The notes under the pieces are model-generated. The model was not told the DNA's origin. It searched no databases and saw nothing but the letters and a program-made list of their open reading frames with translations. From positions 310,001-374,000 of the forward strand of contig NZ_CANLZZ010000005.1 in assembly GCF_947495725.1 (NCBI RefSeq): DNA of 64,000 nucleotides, in the 5' to 3' direction. Shown here in pieces: positions 18,874 to 28,516 of this stretch (positions are counted from its first letter, which is position 1; every line of letters begins with the position of its first letter). This DNA comes from an uncultured Lutibacter sp. Lineage in GTDB: Bacteria > Bacteroidota > Bacteroidia > Flavobacteriales > Flavobacteriaceae. The translations under genes were made by a program, and so were the position numbers.

Positions 18874-21399
18874 ATGAAATATTTTCTTACCCTTTTAGGA
18901 ATTTTAATGCTGTTTTTTTCTTGTAAAACAGAAACTCAAGATTTAGACAAAACTGAAAATGTCATAACTTATAACAAACCTTTAATTTTCGACTTTTCAG
19001 AAGTAATTATTAAAACACCACGTAATATTCCAAAAATGTCTGCAGTTTCTCCTAACGGAGATAAGATTACGGTTAACAGCCAGTATTTAACGTATAACAA
19101 CAAACCTTGGATTCCTTCATACGGAGAATTTCATTATCAACGTTATCCTGCGGAATATTGGGAAGATGCCCTGTTAAAAATGAAAGCACAAGGTTTTGAC
19201 GGTGTATCAGCCTATGTTTTATGGATTTTACACGAAGAAATTGAAGGTGAATGGGATTTTACTGGAAGTAATGATTTAAGACGTTTTATTAAATTATGTC
19301 AAAAGCATGATTTAAAGTTTTATGCAAGAATTGGACCTTGGGTAAATGGCGAATGTAGAAATGGAGGTCATCCGGATTGGCTTGTAAAGAGGTTGGGAGA
19401 TCCTAAAAATCCATTTGGAAATAGTGGACGAGGCGGAAAATTGCGTACAATGGCACCTGAATATTTAGCTTCAGTTGATATCTTATTTCAAAAATTAGCA
19501 GAACAAATGGAAGGTTTGTATTGGAAAGATGGAGGTCCAATATATGCTATTCAATTAGATAATGAGTTTTCACATCACGTTTCAAAAGGAAGTCCTGCTT
19601 TAATGGATTGGGAAAAAGAAACGGCAATAAAATACGGAATGGATGTTCCATTATATTCTGTAACCGGATGGGCAGACGCTCCTTTCACACAAGACAACAC
19701 AATTCCTTCATATGGTTCATATGCCGACTATTTTTGGATTCCTGCAGATGCAAAACACGTACCTGAGGCATTTAGTTTTAGTATTTATAGGGCCTCAAAT
19801 GATGTTAATACTGAATTAAGTGATGGTGCCAAAGAAACTGAAGGTGTTCAAACTTCTTATAATTCAAATCCATATTTAACTTGTGAAACTGGAATTGGAA
19901 TGGATATGGCATATCACAGACGAACAAATCTTGATAATTTCGATAATGGAGCCCTTTCATTAGTTGAACTTGGAAGCGGCGCAAATGGTATAGGGTATTT
20001 TATGAATGTAGGAGGTAATAATCCTAAAGGTAAATTAACTTATATGAATCGAGATATTGAATCTGGAGCTAATGATAATGGTGTTATTAGTCGTGATTTT
20101 CAAGCTGCAATTGGAGAATTTGGTCAAGTTCGTAAAAGCTTCCACGAATATCCAGTTCAGTTAAATTTCATGACAGATTTTGGAGAATATTTAGCGCCTT
20201 GTAAAACTTTTGTTCCTGCGGAATTAGATGAACTTAAAGGATTTAAACTAGGAGAAACAAATAAACTACAAAGAGCTATTAGAACCGATGGTAAAACAGG
20301 ATTTGTTTTTGTTAACAATCACGTAAAATTAGATACAGCTTATCAATTCAATAATATTCAATTTAAAATTAAATTGAAAAATGAAACGTTAACAATTCCA
20401 GAAAAAGCAATAACTGTTCCTATAGACGCTTACTTTTATTGGCCTTTTAATTTAACGCTTCAACAAACAACCATTAAATATGCTTCGGCACAACCTATAC
20501 TTCATTTAAAAGAAAGTAACACCTATGTTTTCTTTCAAAATGAAGGAATTAATGCTGAATTTGTTTTAGACAATACAACTTTAGAAACTGTAACAGCTAA
20601 CAATGCCAAAGTTTCAAAACAAGGCGAAACAACTAAAATAGAGATAACACAAGCTGGTTTAAATTGTTATTTTAACGTAAAACAAAAGAATGGGAAAACT
20701 GTTCGTTTTATAGTTTTATCACAAAAGCAAGCTAAACAATTGTATAAAAATAACGATAAATTGTATTTGTCAAATGCTGAGGTAATTAAGTTTAACAATG
20801 TTAATAATACAATTGAAGTTATTAGTGAGAATGCACAAAATTCAGTTTGGGTATATCCTTCAAACACTATTGCAAATGTAGCCACTTCAAAAGATGGTTT
20901 ATTTGATAAATTTGAAGTTAATTTTGAAAAAAAAGAAGTTCCAATTACCATAAAAGAAACTCAAAATGGTGAAAGTTTAACGTTTAAAAATCGTTCAAAT
21001 AATAGAAAAATAAACAACAAAATAGCACGCCCGTTAGATTCGATTTGGCATAAAGGAACTGTTGTTGAATTTAGCTTTCCTAAAGGTATACCTTCAAACC
21101 TAAATGATGTAAGAGTTATTGTAGATTATAAAGCAAGTGCTTTACGTTTTTATAAAAACGAAGAATTTAAATACGATAATTACTACAATGGAAACAAGTG
21201 GGATTTAAGCACAAAACATTTGTTGTCTGATTACAATTCAGATATGAAACTGGAATTAAAATTTATTCCGCTTCAACCAAAAGATGCCATTTATATTGAT
21301 GGTGTTTATTGGCCAGATTTAAATAAAACTGAGAATGTATTAAAAGTGAATGGTATTACAACTATTCCTGTATATAGTAAAAATTATAAATTAAAGTAA
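18874..21399 (+). CDS. Glycoside hydrolase family 35-like beta-galactosidase, lipoprotein
   Basis: 841-aa enzyme starting at ATG 18874, which leads straight into MKYFLTLLGILMLFFSC, a lipoprotein signal with Cys17; the 10 upstream in-frame residues look untranslated. The GH35-type barrel begins WIPSYGEFHYQRYP and contains the acid/base motif GGPIYAIQLDNEF (Glu231; typical members have ENE in place of DNE). The probable nucleophile is Glu338 in LTCETGIG. The C-terminal ~400 residues are beta-rich accessory domains. It follows a terminator, so it starts a new transcription unit, and its stop overlaps the next sulfatase by one base (TAATG). Predicted action is exo-beta-galactosidase on desulfated ends; the family is likely, though divergent. 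Confidence 0.83.
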   Translation: MKYFLTLLGILMLFFSCKTETQDLDKTENVITYNKPLIFDFSEVIIKTPRNIPKMSAVSPNGDKITVNSQYLTYNNKPWIPSYGEFHYQRYPAEYWEDALLKMKAQGFDGVSAYVLWILHEEIEGEWDFTGSNDLRRFIKLCQKHDLKFYARIGPWVNGECRNGGHPDWLVKRLGDPKNPFGNSGRGGKLRTMAPEYLASVDILFQKLAEQMEGLYWKDGGPIYAIQLDNEFSHHVSKGSPALMDWEKETAIKYGMDVPLYSVTGWADAPFTQDNTIPSYGSYADYFWIPADAKHVPEAFSFSIYRASNDVNTELSDGAKETEGVQTSYNSNPYLTCETGIGMDMAYHRRTNLDNFDNGALSLVELGSGANGIGYFMNVGGNNPKGKLTYMNRDIESGANDNGVISRDFQAAIGEFGQVRKSFHEYPVQLNFMTDFGEYLAPCKTFVPAELDELKGFKLGETNKLQRAIRTDGKTGFVFVNNHVKLDTAYQFNNIQFKIKLKNETLTIPEKAITVPIDAYFYWPFNLTLQQTTIKYASAQPILHLKESNTYVFFQNEGINAEFVLDNTTLETVTANNAKVSKQGETTKIEITQAGLNCYFNVKQKNGKTVRFIVLSQKQAKQLYKNNDKLYLSNAEVIKFNNVNNTIEVISENAQNSVWVYPSNTIANVATSKDGLFDKFEVNFEKKEVPITIKETQNGESLTFKNRSNNRKINNKIARPLDSIWHKGTVVEFSFPKGIPSNLNDVRVIVDYKASALRFYKNEEFKYDNYYNGNKWDLSTKHLLSDYNSDMKLELKFIPLQPKDAIYIDGVYWPDLNKTENVLKVNGITTIPVYSKNYKLK

Positions 21400-23270
21400 T
21401 GAGTAAAATAAAGAATTTAATATTAGTAGTTTCGGCAATTCTTATTTCAAACAAAACAATAATAGCACAACAGGAAAAACCAAATGTGCTTTATATTTTA
21501 ACCGATGATCAACGTTATGATGCTATTCCGGCATTTAATAAAATGTTGCACGGTCGTGAAGAAAGCGCATTGGGTTATGTAGAATCCCCAAATGTTGATC
21601 GTTTGGCAAATATGGGAACAACGTTTATAAATACTTTTTGTCAAGCACAAGGTTGTGCACCTTCGAGAGCGTCGATGCATACAGGACGTTACCCATTTCG
21701 CTCAGGAGTTTATCAATTTGAATACTTTAATAACAATACCGATAACTCATATCCTTTATTACCAGAAGAAATGGCAAAATTAGGATATCAAACAATGCAC
21801 GTTGGAAAATTAGGTGTTCGTATAAGAACTTTAGAAAACAACAATGCGGTTAAATTTCCATTGTATCAAGTTGATATAGATTCTAAAATTGTAGAGAATG
21901 AAGGTTTACCAGAATGGGGAAAACAGAGTTTAGTAACAGAAGTAAATGGTATAAAATTAAAGAAGCCTTTACGAAATGTAACTTACTTTAAAGATGAAGA
22001 CGGAACGATTTATTATAAGTCTGAAAAATTAGAAAAAGACAATCCGAAGTTGGCAGGAATGGCTAAAGAAGCTTTTGATAAATATGAATTGTTTTATAAA
22101 TACAACAAGAAAAAAGGTCAGCCTCAAAGTGTATTTAATAAAGGAGTTTTAGCAGGAGTAAGTCCACAACCTTCAGGAAAAACAAGAGATGGACATTATA
22201 CTACGTCTTTTGTAAACTACTTAAAAAATGCAAATAAGAAATTTAAAGTGGGAACTCAAACTTTTGAAGGAGTAAACTCTGCTAAACCATTGTTTGCACA
22301 TATTGGTTACGATTTTCCACATACACCTGTATTGCCTCCAAAAGAATATCGTGAGCGCTTTCAAAAATATACTTATAAAATTCCTGAATTGACGGATGAA
22401 GAATTCAAAAAAATGGCTAAAGCTTTTCAAAAACGTGTAACTTCAAGTTATTCAGATGATTTTACCGATGAAGAAAAACAAAAAATGGTGCAAGATTATT
22501 ATGCATTTTGTGCTTATGGCGATAATTTAATTGGACAAGCAACGGAGGCTTTTATTAAATATAGCAATACTAAAAAGCAACCTTGGATGATAGTGTATGT
22601 GTGTGGAGATCACGGTTGGAAATTAAATGAGCACGGTTCCATTACCAAAAATACACCTTGGGAAATGGATAGCCACAACCCAATAATTGTGGTTTCTTCA
22701 GATAAAAAGAAATTCCCTGCCGGAAAAGTAGTTAGAGATTTTACAGAATTTGTAGATATTGCTCCAACAGTTTTAAAAGCCGCAGGAGCCAATTTACAGA
22801 ATAAAAAATTCAATCATTTAGATGGTTTAGATTTAGAAAAAATAGCTTCTGGTATAATTCCTGCAAGAGACTATGTACTAGGAGAAAGCCACCATTCTAT
22901 TGGGCCAAGAGCATATATTAGAACTAAAGATTATATGTTTTCGGTTAAAACCCGACCAAGTTCAAAAAGAGGAGTTAATATGAATTGGGCAATGGAAGCA
23001 ACTTACAAAGAATTAGATCCTGCTTTATACCATACAACTAAAGATCCTAATGAAATTAACAATGTTGCTTTTGATCCAAAGTATAAAAAAATAGCAATGA
23101 AAATGAAAAAGAAATTGCTGGATATTGTAATTGGAGATGGAAGAGCAGAAATAAATTGGGGAGGAGATAATTTTGGTAAAAGTACCAAAGCTATTGGAAC
23201 TAAAGTTTACCGTAACAATACAACAGTAGGGGCACACGATTATAAATTGAAATTACAAAACATTAAATAG
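21399..23270 (+). CDS. S1-family sulfatase, tandem paralogue A, GKLG variant
   Basis: 623-aa secreted sulfatase (signal to about IIAQ) translationally coupled to the GH35-like gene through TAATG. Motifs are LTDDQRYD, formylglycine C86-A-P-S-R within CQAQGCAPSR, FPHTPVLPP and CGDHGWKLNEHG. The GK-x-H position reads VGKLGVR: Lys137 is kept and the His is missing. It is closely similar along its whole length to the next gene (shared NKML, ESALGYVESPN, GVSP, GAHDYKLKL tail), so the pair arose by tandem duplication. Both group with the sulfatase at 12.9 kb. Substrate unknown. Confidence 0.91.
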   Translation: MSKIKNLILVVSAILISNKTIIAQQEKPNVLYILTDDQRYDAIPAFNKMLHGREESALGYVESPNVDRLANMGTTFINTFCQAQGCAPSRASMHTGRYPFRSGVYQFEYFNNNTDNSYPLLPEEMAKLGYQTMHVGKLGVRIRTLENNNAVKFPLYQVDIDSKIVENEGLPEWGKQSLVTEVNGIKLKKPLRNVTYFKDEDGTIYYKSEKLEKDNPKLAGMAKEAFDKYELFYKYNKKKGQPQSVFNKGVLAGVSPQPSGKTRDGHYTTSFVNYLKNANKKFKVGTQTFEGVNSAKPLFAHIGYDFPHTPVLPPKEYRERFQKYTYKIPELTDEEFKKMAKAFQKRVTSSYSDDFTDEEKQKMVQDYYAFCAYGDNLIGQATEAFIKYSNTKKQPWMIVYVCGDHGWKLNEHGSITKNTPWEMDSHNPIIVVSSDKKKFPAGKVVRDFTEFVDIAPTVLKAAGANLQNKKFNHLDGLDLEKIASGIIPARDYVLGESHHSIGPRAYIRTKDYMFSVKTRPSSKRGVNMNWAMEATYKELDPALYHTTKDPNEINNVAFDPKYKKIAMKMKKKLLDIVIGDGRAEINWGGDNFGKSTKAIGTKVYRNNTTVGAHDYKLKLQNIK

Positions 23271-23279
23271 GTTTTGGAT

Positions 23280-23330
23280 CGTCATTTCGAGTGATTTTCG
23301 AATCGGAGTGACAAATTGTATCGAGAAATT
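23280..23330. repeat. Intergenic repeat, half-copy of hairpin element
   Basis: This 51-bp segment between the two tandem sulfatases opens GTCATTTCGAGTGATTTTCG and continues through GTATCGAGAAATTC. It matches the left arm of the fuller hairpin at 25251-25368, in the same orientation. Within it, GTCATTTCGA and TCGGAGTGAC form a small inverted repeat of their own. The 128-bp gap holds nothing else recognised. Confidence 0.7.
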
Positions 23331-23398
23331 CTACATTCAATTTCCTAATACCTAAAAAAAATATTTTAAGAGACGAACAAAAATTTAAAACAATAAAA

Positions 23399-25237
23399 AT
23401 GAAAAGAATAATAGTTTTAATATTGTTACTAAGTGTAACAGCTAGTAAATTTAGTTTTGCGCAAAAACAGCAACCAAATGTACTTTGGGTTTTAACTGAC
23501 GATCATAGATATGACGCTGTTCGTTCATTTAATAAAATGCTTACTGGAAAAGAGGAGAGCGCATTAGGATATGTAGAATCTCCTAATATTGACCGCCTGG
23601 CTAGTATGGGAACAACATTTATAAACACCTATTGTCAGGCACAAGGTTGTGCGCCTTCACGTGCATCTATGCATTATGGTCGTTATCCGTTTCGTTCAGG
23701 AGTTTACGAGTTTGAATATCACAATAATAATTCAGATAATTCATACCCACACTTACCAGAACAAATGGAAAAGTTAGGATATCAAACTGTACATATTGGA
23801 AAATTAGGTGTTCGTTTAAGAACTATTAAAAATGGAAAGGCTGTTGCTCCTAATATGTATCAAACAGATATTGATTCAAAAACACTTGCAAATGAAGGTC
23901 TTGCTGAATGGGGGAAAATTTCATTGTTGAAAGAAATTGACGGTCAAAAATTGAAAAAACCTTTTAGAAATATCAAATACTTGAAAACTGAAGATGGAAA
24001 GTTTCATTTCTTCACAAAAGAATTAGAAGAACAAAATCCACAGTTTGCTGGTATGGCTCAAAAAATTTATGATAAGTTAGACTTACTTCGTAAACATACC
24101 AATAAAAAACCGGAGACAGCTTTTAGTCAAGGAATTTTAGGTGGAGTGAGCCCAAGACCAGCAGGAAAAACACGTGATGGTTATTATACTTCTTCATTTA
24201 TAGATTTCCTAAAAAAAGAAAATAAAGAGTTCAAATTAGGAAAAGCAGCTTTTAAAGGAGTGAATCCAGAGAAGCCTTTATTTTGTCATATTGGTTATGA
24301 TTTCCCACACACTCCAGTATTACCTCCTGCAGAATATAGAGAGCGTTTTCAAAAATATAAATACAACATTCCTAATTTAACAAAGGAAGAATGGGCAAAT
24401 ATGCCAAATCAACTAAAAAAGCAAGTTGGCAATGCATATTCTAATGATTTTACTGATGAGCAAAAGCTATCTATGATTCAAGATTATTATGCTTTTTGTG
24501 CCTATGGTGATGATTTAGTTGGACAATCTGTTGATGCTTTTATCGAATATAGTGAGCAAAAAAATCAACCTTGGTTAGTTGTTTATGTAAATGGAGATCA
24601 CGGTTGGAAGTTAAACGAGCACGGAGCATATTCAAAATTTACACCTTGGGATATAGATGCTCACAATCCAATTGTTGTGGTTTCTTCAGATAAAAAAGCA
24701 TTTCCTGCAGGTAAAGTAGTTAGAGATTATACAGAGTTTGTAGATATTGCTCCAACTATTTTAGCGGATGCAGGTGCAAATTTAAAAGATAAAAAGTTTG
24801 ACTATTTAGATGGAATGAATTTAGCTGAAGTTGTTGCCCAAAAAACACCAGTTAGAGATTATGTAATTGGTGAAAGTCACGCAGTAACTGGTCCAAGAGC
24901 ATTTATTAGAACTAAAGAATATGTGTTTTCAATGCAAACACGTCCTACAAAAAAACGTGGAGAGAATATGGAATGGGCTTTAAATGCTTCGTATAAAGAT
25001 TTAGATCCTGCACTTTTTGATATGAAAAAAGATCCGCAAGAAACTAACAATTTAGCTTTTGATAAAAAGTATTCAAAAATAGCAAAAGCTATGAAGCAAA
25101 AGTTAATAAATATAGTTCTAGGAGACAATAGAGCCGAAGTAAATTGGGGAAAAGGAATGAATGCAATTAACACCAAAGTTTATCATAGCAATTTTGCTCC
25201 TGGAGCTCACGATTATAAGTTGAAACTGAAAAAATAG
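23399..25237 (+). CDS. S1-family sulfatase, tandem paralogue B, GKLG variant
   Basis: 612-aa secreted sulfatase (signal to about FSFAQ), duplicate of the preceding gene. It has LTDDHRYD, formylglycine motif C84-A-P-S-R, FPHTPVLPP, NGDHGWKLNEHG and the variant IGKLGVR (Lys135, no His). Differences from paralogue A are spread along the protein and include the segment after DSHN/DAHN, so the copies have diverged for some time and may prefer different linkages. The gene is bracketed by two direct copies of the same intergenic repeat, which suggests the duplicated unit was sulfatase plus repeat. No frameshift or truncation is seen. Confidence 0.91.
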   Translation: MKRIIVLILLLSVTASKFSFAQKQQPNVLWVLTDDHRYDAVRSFNKMLTGKEESALGYVESPNIDRLASMGTTFINTYCQAQGCAPSRASMHYGRYPFRSGVYEFEYHNNNSDNSYPHLPEQMEKLGYQTVHIGKLGVRLRTIKNGKAVAPNMYQTDIDSKTLANEGLAEWGKISLLKEIDGQKLKKPFRNIKYLKTEDGKFHFFTKELEEQNPQFAGMAQKIYDKLDLLRKHTNKKPETAFSQGILGGVSPRPAGKTRDGYYTSSFIDFLKKENKEFKLGKAAFKGVNPEKPLFCHIGYDFPHTPVLPPAEYRERFQKYKYNIPNLTKEEWANMPNQLKKQVGNAYSNDFTDEQKLSMIQDYYAFCAYGDDLVGQSVDAFIEYSEQKNQPWLVVYVNGDHGWKLNEHGAYSKFTPWDIDAHNPIVVVSSDKKAFPAGKVVRDYTEFVDIAPTILADAGANLKDKKFDYLDGMNLAEVVAQKTPVRDYVIGESHAVTGPRAFIRTKEYVFSMQTRPTKKRGENMEWALNASYKDLDPALFDMKKDPQETNNLAFDKKYSKIAKAMKQKLINIVLGDNRAEVNWGKGMNAINTKVYHSNFAPGAHDYKLKLKK

Positions 25238-25250
25238 AATTAATAAATAT

Positions 25251-25368
25251 CGTCAGTTCGAGTAATTTTCGAAACGGAGAGGAGAAAATTGTATCGAGAA
25301 CTTTTCGATTTAACAAAGACTTCTCGATATAATTTTTCTAGTACCTAGAAAAATCACTCGAAGTGACG
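25251..25368. repeat. Intergenic long hairpin repeat
   Basis: An approximately 118-bp imperfect palindrome fills the gap after sulfatase paralogue B. Left end CGTCAGTTCGAGTAATTTT and right end AAAAATCACTCGAAGTGACG are near-complements, with inner arms around ATCGAGAA and TTCTCGAT. Its left arm is the same sequence family as 23280-23330. It may attenuate transcription between sulfatases or be a non-autonomous mobile repeat. Confidence 0.75.
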
Positions 25369-25397
25369 TAATTTTTTCAAACAAATAAAATTATCAT

Positions 25398-26870
25398 ATG
25401 AAATTAATGAAATTATATTTAGCCTTGATAGTAGGAATATTATTACTTCCTGAAGTTTCAAAGGCACAAGAAAAGAAACCAAACTTAATTGTTATTCATA
25501 CAGATGAGCATAATTTTAGAACGTTAGGTTGCTATCGAGATCAGCTAACTGAAGACCAAGCATTTGTTTGGGGAAAAGGTGTTGAGGTAAAAACACCACA
25601 TATTGATCGAATTGCAAACGAAGGTGCTATTTGTAATAATTACTATGCTTCATCACCTGTTTGTACTCCATCAAGAGCTTCTTTAGTTTCAGGAAATTAT
25701 CCTATTAAAACAGCTTCATACCGAAATGATATTCCAATGAAGGATGAGGTTGTAACTTTTGCTGAAGTATTAAAGCAAGAAGGTTATGCAACTTCGTATT
25801 TAGGAAAATGGCATTTAGATGGTAAGGCAAAACCTGGTTTTGCTCCAAAAAGGAAATTTGGATTTACAGATAATAAGTATATGTTTAATCGTGGACATTG
25901 GAAAGGTTTAGAAGATGATGAACACGGAAATCCAAAATTAGCGGGAGATTACAATGCTAAAAATTTCAAACAAAAAATTAATGTAAAGAATACAACAGCT
26001 GTAGATTTTACAACCGATTATTTGGCAACAAAAACAATTGAGATTTTAGAAAGAGATAAGAATAAACCATTTTGTATTATGGTTTCAATTCCAGATCCTC
26101 ACACGCCAAACACTGTTCGTCCACCTTACGACACAATGTATTCAAACCTACATTTCGAAAAACCTAAAACACTAAAAACTCCAGTTAATGAAATGCCTAA
26201 TTGGGCTGGTGCACAAGGAAAGAATTTTGTAAATGAATTAGAGCAAGATAAAATGCAACGCTATTTTGGAATGGTGAAATGTATTGATGATAATGTAGGT
26301 AGAATTCTTAATTTTTTAGATGAAAATAATTTAACTGAAAATACCATTGTTGTTTTTACTTCTGATCACGGAGATTTAATGGGAGAACATCACAAACACA
26401 ACAAAGGAAACCCTTATGAGGCTTCGGCAAAAATTCCTTTTGTATTACGTTACCCTAAAAAGGTTAAAGCAGGAAAAGTAATTAAAAAAGCATATACAAC
26501 AACCGATTTTGCACCTACAATTCTTGGGTTAATGGGAGCTCCAGAAATTAAAAATGCAGACGGAGTAAATGCTTCATCTGATTTTACTTCAAACAAAAAA
26601 GAAGTTGTTGACGATAGAGTTACTTATATGACTTCATCACATCAAAAATGGATTGCTGCAGTTACAAATAGATATAAGTTAGTATTGTCGCAAGAAGATA
26701 AACCTTGGTTAATAGATTTAGAAGTAAATTCTGATGAGGATATTAACTTTTATAATAATGCTAAATACAAAAAAATAGCCAGTGAATTACAAGCTGAACT
26801 ATTAAAACAAGCTAAAAAGTACAACGATCCAATTTTTACAAAAGGTAAAAATGATTTAATTTATAAATAA
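25398..26870 (+). CDS. S1-family sulfatase (choline/heparan-sulfatase-like branch)
   Basis: 490-aa secreted sulfatase with a signal ending near VSKAQ. The first metal motif is HTDEHN (Asp36-Glu37, with Glu in the place of the second Asp, as in several S1 branches). Formylglycine motif is C89-T-P-S-R, Lys137/His139 lie in LGKWHLDG, PDPHTPNTV supplies the substrate-side His, and TSDHGDLMGEHHKHNKG carries the Asp-His pair plus the late Lys. The family is certain and the sulfated residue unknown. It starts 160 bp after the previous sulfatase, following a hairpin repeat, and runs into the next sulfatase with a 5-bp gap, so the two are cotranscribed. Confidence 0.92.
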   Translation: MKLMKLYLALIVGILLLPEVSKAQEKKPNLIVIHTDEHNFRTLGCYRDQLTEDQAFVWGKGVEVKTPHIDRIANEGAICNNYYASSPVCTPSRASLVSGNYPIKTASYRNDIPMKDEVVTFAEVLKQEGYATSYLGKWHLDGKAKPGFAPKRKFGFTDNKYMFNRGHWKGLEDDEHGNPKLAGDYNAKNFKQKINVKNTTAVDFTTDYLATKTIEILERDKNKPFCIMVSIPDPHTPNTVRPPYDTMYSNLHFEKPKTLKTPVNEMPNWAGAQGKNFVNELEQDKMQRYFGMVKCIDDNVGRILNFLDENNLTENTIVVFTSDHGDLMGEHHKHNKGNPYEASAKIPFVLRYPKKVKAGKVIKKAYTTTDFAPTILGLMGAPEIKNADGVNASSDFTSNKKEVVDDRVTYMTSSHQKWIAAVTNRYKLVLSQEDKPWLIDLEVNSDEDINFYNNAKYKKIASELQAELLKQAKKYNDPIFTKGKNDLIYK

Positions 26871-26875
26871 TTAAG

Positions 26876-28510
26876 ATGAATAAAATTACAAGTGTTTTAG
26901 TAATTGGATTGTCAATTCTATCAATAGTTAATAGTTCTATTAAAGCCCAAAAAAAACCAAATATTATTGTGGTTTTTGCTGATGATATTAGCGCTAGAGA
27001 ATTACCGATTTACAATTCTTCAACTTGGAGTGTTCCACCACAAGGAGGAAATACTTCAAACCCTAAATATAGAGCTGAAACACCTGTTATGGATAAAATA
27101 GCCAATGAAGGTGTTTTTATAAAATCGGCTTGGGGAGCAACAATTTGCTCACCTAGTAGAGCAATGATGATGACTGGTAGGTATGCCCATATTCATAAAT
27201 GGTGGCATTTAAAAGATAGAGGTTCATTTATAAATAAAAAAGGAAAAAAAGAACATACATATCCTCTTTACGAAAGTTCGCCTCATACAATTGGTCATAT
27301 TGCAAAAGCGGGTGGCTATGCAACATATTGGGCAGGAAAAACACAAATTGGAGGTGTAGACAAATTTAATTTTGATGAAGGATGTTTTACACCTGGAGTA
27401 AATGATAAAAAGAATCCAAATACTGATTTTAAAATTGTTCAGAAAAAAATAAACGGAAAAAGAGTATTAATTAATGAAGATACTGGCGTTGAGGTTGAAT
27501 ATTATCAGCAGTTTGGTTGGTATTGGAAACCACACGTAGAATTAATGAATCACCCAAGTTCAAGTAAACAATTTGAATGGTGGCCAAATACTCCTGAATC
27601 GAAGGCTTCTTATGGCTTAAATACTTTTGGACCAGATGTAGAATTAGATTTTGTATTAGATTTTATGGAAAGAAAACATAAAGAAGAGAAACCTTTCTTT
27701 GTGTATCATACAACTCATTTAGGTCACGATGGTTGGGATTTTTTCAGTAGCGACATCAATAAAAAAACAAGACAAAAATGGCCTGCAACTCCAAAAGTTG
27801 AATGGAAAAATGGAAAATATATTAGAACAAATCCTAATGTAACAGGAGATAATGGAGAATATAATACGCACGGTTCTATTACTGAAGGAGGAATTCATAA
27901 CCATGTAAAATATTTAGATTATCAATTATGGCAATACATAGAGAAATTAAAAGAGTTAAAAATTGAAGACAATACAATTTTAATATTTTGTGCAGATAAC
28001 GCAACAAGTGGTTATGGGAAAGGAAGTTTTAATTCACAAAAAGGACCACATATTCCTATGATTATTTATGCTCCGTGTTTAAATATGACCAAACATGGTG
28101 AACAAGATGTATTGGCAGATGTTTCAGATATTTTACCAACAATTGCTGAAATATCAGATGTTGAAGTTCCTAAAGACTACGAACTTAATGGAAAAAGCTT
28201 GATTCCATTTTTAACAACCAAGACTCCTGAACATAGAGAGTGGATTTACACATATCATATGGAAAAACAATTGATTAGAAGTAAAAATGTATTGATTGAT
28301 GGTGTTGGTAAAGCATATGACGTTTCTAGCTATCCTGCTGATTTAATTAGTTTTCCTGAAATTAAAGATTGGAGTAAAGCCACTAAAGAACAAAAAGAAG
28401 AGTATAAGAAATTAAAATCAATTTTACCTCAATTCGATTTACACGCAACAGAACATGATGCACCAGTGAATGGAATTGGAAAAGTTGAACCATTAAAGTT
28501 GAAAAAATAA
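26876..28510 (+). CDS. S1-family sulfatase with GKTQ variant motif
   Basis: 544-aa secreted sulfatase (signal to about SIKAQ). It has FADDISARE, formylglycine motif C91-S-P-S-R and HTTHLGHDG, with CADNATSG at the Asp-Asn site. The GK-x-H motif reads AGKTQIGG, so Lys155 is kept and the His position holds Gln157. The N-terminal region before the formylglycine carries extra residues (YNSSTWSVPPQGGNTSNP) not seen in the other enzymes here. It belongs to a different branch from the GKLG paralogues although it shares loss of the motif His. It is 5 bp after one sulfatase and 6 bp before the BNR propeller gene, in one operon. Confidence 0.9.
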   Translation: MNKITSVLVIGLSILSIVNSSIKAQKKPNIIVVFADDISARELPIYNSSTWSVPPQGGNTSNPKYRAETPVMDKIANEGVFIKSAWGATICSPSRAMMMTGRYAHIHKWWHLKDRGSFINKKGKKEHTYPLYESSPHTIGHIAKAGGYATYWAGKTQIGGVDKFNFDEGCFTPGVNDKKNPNTDFKIVQKKINGKRVLINEDTGVEVEYYQQFGWYWKPHVELMNHPSSSKQFEWWPNTPESKASYGLNTFGPDVELDFVLDFMERKHKEEKPFFVYHTTHLGHDGWDFFSSDINKKTRQKWPATPKVEWKNGKYIRTNPNVTGDNGEYNTHGSITEGGIHNHVKYLDYQLWQYIEKLKELKIEDNTILIFCADNATSGYGKGSFNSQKGPHIPMIIYAPCLNMTKHGEQDVLADVSDILPTIAEISDVEVPKDYELNGKSLIPFLTTKTPEHREWIYTYHMEKQLIRSKNVLIDGVGKAYDVSSYPADLISFPEIKDWSKATKEQKEEYKKLKSILPQFDLHATEHDAPVNGIGKVEPLKLKK

Positions 28511-28516
28511 TATACA

